This document shows, piece by piece, positions 5,866 through 7,164 of a stretch of DNA of 7,164 bases. The translations under genes were made by a program, and so were the position numbers. The stretch comes from an uncultured Clostridia bacterium (GTDB lineage Bacteria; Bacillota; Clostridia; Oscillospirales; CAG-272): contig CALDMI010000025.1 in assembly GCA_937914815.1 (NCBI GenBank), positions 1 through 7,164 of the forward strand. The letters are read 5' to 3'. Under the pieces are notes generated by a model. The model saw only the letters and a list, made by a program, of their open reading frames with translations, was not told where the DNA came from and ran no database searches. Every line of letters begins with the position of its first letter. The first letter of the stretch is position 1.

Positions 5866-5892
5866 TATAACATAATACTCTTCAGAATACAA
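5864..5892 (-). promoter_or_regulatory. Promoter of the TetR-lipoprotein operon
   Basis: On the minus strand, TTGTAT (5887-5892) and a perfect TATAAT (5864-5869) are spaced by 17 bases. The transcript would start near 5857, inside the operator palindrome, about 36 bases before the ATG. Confidence 0.75.
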
Positions 5893-5901
5893 GAGAAAAA
5901 T

Positions 5902-5943
5902 AAAAAAATGCGGCTGTTACCCGATAAAGACCGGATAACAGCC
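5902..5943 (-). terminator. Rho-independent terminator of the pseudouridine synthase gene
   Basis: On the minus strand, GGCTGTTA plus CCG arms pair across a 7-8 base loop with one C-A mismatch (5912-5943). GCA and seven T (5902-5908) follow. It starts 11 bases after the synthase stop codon and isolates that gene from the TetR promoter just downstream. Confidence 0.85.
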
Positions 5944-5954
5944 TATGCTGTCAG

Positions 5955-6806
5955 TCATAGGAAATTGCCGTCGCCGTGCGATGTTATTGTCATGCTCTCC
6001 CCCGTCGCGGGGTGCGGAAATGTCATGGAGGTACAGCGGAGGGAGAAGGTCTCGCCCGGGATGGGGGTGCCGTACATTGCGTCGGCATACAGTGGGTGCC
6101 CTATATAAGCCATATGGACTCTTATCTGATGTGTTCTCCCGGTATGGGGGCGTAGGGTGCAGATACAGCCGCCCGGGCACACAGAGCGTACGCTGTAATC
6201 GGTCACGGACGGTCTGCCGTCCGCTCTTACCGTTCTCTTCTGCGAATCCGGCGCCTCCCTCTCTATCGGCGCGTCAACCCTTCCGACCGGCGGGGTGGGT
6301 ACACCTACAAGGCGCGCTATGTATGTCTTTGAAAACTCGCCGTTTTTCATAGCTCTGCCGAGGAGGCTCGCGCTTATCATATCCTTTGATATAAGGACGA
6401 GCCCGGAGGTATCGCGGTCAAGCCGGTTTACGGCGCGGAAAACGAACTGCCCGCCCATATAGAACGACCCCGCCTCTGCCAATGTTGTTATATGGTTGCC
6501 CCGGGACGGGTGCGTCGGCATGCCGGAGGGCTTATCAACGCATAAAATATAATCGTCCTCATAGACTATCCGGAGCGGGACATCGGCGGGGGTGACATTC
6601 TCGCTGTTCTCCTCCGGGAGGCTTATCTCTATCACATCGCCGGGAGATAACGCGGCTCGGACGGTCACGACCTCGCCGTTTTTCCGGATGCCGCCGTACT
6701 TCACGCGCTTTATGACCGTGCCGGAGAGACACAGCATGTGGCGGAGGTATGCGTCAACGGTCCCGCTCTCCGTTACATTTCCGACCGTAAAGCTGTATTC
6801 ACGCAT
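5955..6806 (-). CDS. RluA-family RNA pseudouridine synthase
   Basis: This enzyme family converts uridine to pseudouridine in rRNA or tRNA; the exact target site cannot be read from sequence. The protein is 283 residues, normal for RluA/RluD relatives. An N-terminal S4-like RNA-binding part covers about residues 13-62 (VKYGGIRKNGEVV...LSPGDVIEI). The catalytic core has VDKPSGMPTHP (90-100), the active-site motif NRLDRDTSG (127-135) with catalytic Asp130, and the late motif HTGRTHQIRVHMAYIGHPLY (221-240). Asn127 replaces the common His but occurs in relatives. GGAGGTGA directly precedes the ATG at 6806. It is a single-gene unit with its own promoter and terminator, and is divergent from the XRE gene at 7061. 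Confidence 0.95.
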   Translation of the reverse strand: MREYSFTVGNVTESGTVDAYLRHMLCLSGTVIKRVKYGGIRKNGEVVTVRAALSPGDVIEISLPEENSENVTPADVPLRIVYEDDYILCVDKPSGMPTHPSRGNHITTLAEAGSFYMGGQFVFRAVNRLDRDTSGLVLISKDMISASLLGRAMKNGEFSKTYIARLVGVPTPPVGRVDAPIEREAPDSQKRTVRADGRPSVTDYSVRSVCPGGCICTLRPHTGRTHQIRVHMAYIGHPLYADAMYGTPIPGETFSLRCTSMTFPHPATGESMTITSHGDGNFL

Positions 6807-6835
6807 GCCTCACCTCCATAAGAAATCATGTGTAT

Positions 6836-6864
6836 ATTATACATCGGCGGCGCGGGCAAGTCAA
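6836..6864 (-). promoter_or_regulatory. Promoter of the pseudouridine synthase gene
   Basis: On the minus strand, TTGACT (6859-6864) and TATAAT (6836-6841) are separated by exactly 17 bases, a near-consensus sigma-A promoter. The start would be near 6829, about 23 bases before the ATG. A 13-base palindrome (6831-6843) overlaps the -10 box and may be chance in AT-rich sequence. Confidence 0.8.
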
Positions 6865-6950
6865 GCGCAGAATGCTCTCCGCCACTTTTATTAGCACATA
6901 AGGACATACAAAAGCATAAAATCAATAGTGTATAAGCAAAACGTCACAGA

Positions 6951-6973
6951 TTTTGCAACCGAAAGTTGCAAAA
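6951..6973. promoter_or_regulatory. Palindromic operator candidate upstream of second XRE gene
   Basis: TTTTGCAAC and GTTGCAAAA form perfect 9-bp arms around CGAAA. The core matches the palindrome at 1949-1963 in 14 of 15 bases. It lies about 19 bases upstream of the -35 box of the second XRE gene, so it could hold an autoregulator or an activator. Confidence 0.55.
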
Positions 6974-6985
6974 ATATATATTCCC

Positions 6986-7020
6986 GGTTGCTTGTAAAGA
7001 CGGGCGGATATTGGTATAAT
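6986..7020 (+). promoter_or_regulatory. Promoter of the second XRE gene
   Basis: TTGTAA (6992-6997) and a perfect TATAAT (7015-7020) are spaced by 17 bases. GGTTGC (6986-6991) directly abuts the -35 box, as at the first XRE promoter. The transcript should start near 7027, some 34 bases before the ATG. Confidence 0.75.
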
Positions 7021-7060
7021 ATAACTGTAAAATTACTCTGAAAATAAAAAGGCGGTTTTT

Positions 7061-7164
7061 ATGACACTCGGAAAAAAGATAACCGAACTCCGGCGCTCTG
7101 CCGGGATGTCGCAGGAGGAGCTGGCAGAGCGGCTCGATGTCTCGCGGCAGGCAATCTCAAAATG
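7061..7164 (+). CDS. XRE-family HTH regulator, N-terminal fragment cut by window edge
   Basis: Only the first 34 codons are present. They read MTLGKKITELRRSAGMSQEE then LAERLDVSRQAISK, with the next codon incomplete. This is the start of a typical Cro/CI helix-turn-helix: the LGxKIxxLRxxxGMSQEELA helix pair and the SRQAISK recognition helix. The ribosome site is weak (AAAAAGGCGG before ATG). It is the only plus-strand gene in the window and is divergent from the pseudouridine synthase. Its promoter shares the palindrome and GGTTGC/-35 layout with the first XRE gene, suggesting related control. The C-terminal domain is outside the window, so its class and partners are unknown. Confidence 0.92.
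   Translation, partial: MTLGKKITELRRSAGMSQEELAERLDVSRQAISK

Noticed and set aside
5945..6352. Plus-strand frame of 135 codons
   Set aside because: It is antisense to the conserved catalytic core of the pseudouridine synthase and has no independent support.

Overview
The window looks like chromosomal DNA of a low-to-moderate GC Firmicute, most likely an uncultured gut-type clostridium (Oscillospiraceae/Christensenellaceae-like). This is inferred from canonical sigma-A promoters, strong AGGAGG-type ribosome sites, two XRE regulators, an acidic lipoprotein with Cys-x2-Cys modules of a kind common in clostridial surface proteins, and intergenic GC-rich hairpin clusters. No phage, transposase, CRISPR or toxin gene was recognised.

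Layout. Every gene is on the minus strand except the last. (1) At the left edge is the N-terminal part of a multi-membrane-span protein resembling the 7TM sensor domain of histidine kinases and related regulators. Its first helix (475-558) is separated from the rest (1-514) by an apparent one-base frameshift. (2) Positions 600-960 hold no gene. They contain a tRNA T-arm-like fragment, a perfect 17-bp inverted repeat, a run of short hairpins, a Rho-independent terminator and a GTGAAAT-flanked hairpin. (3) A two-gene operon (promoter at 1920-1948) encodes an XRE regulator and then an acidic protein made of five roughly 28-residue PF[LVM] repeats. The regulator's C-terminal tail seems to carry the same repeat. 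(4) A second hairpin cluster lies at 2028-2096. (5) A TetR regulator and a 991-residue lipoprotein form another operon, with a palindromic operator at the TetR start site. The lipoprotein is an internal duplication of one module with two identically spaced Cys/His sets. (6) A complete RluA-type pseudouridine synthase has its own promoter and terminator. (7) At the right edge, a plus-strand XRE regulator begins and runs out of the window.

How the parts fit. Three regulator promoters lie within the window, and each contains GGTTGC/GCAACC-type palindromes. The two XRE promoters share both a GCAAC-N5-GTTGC palindrome and GGTTGC fused to the -35 box. This suggests related autoregulatory circuits. 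The most unusual items are the XRE/PF-repeat pair, the duplicated lipoprotein under TetR control, and the structured non-coding DNA at 640-955 and 2028-2096.
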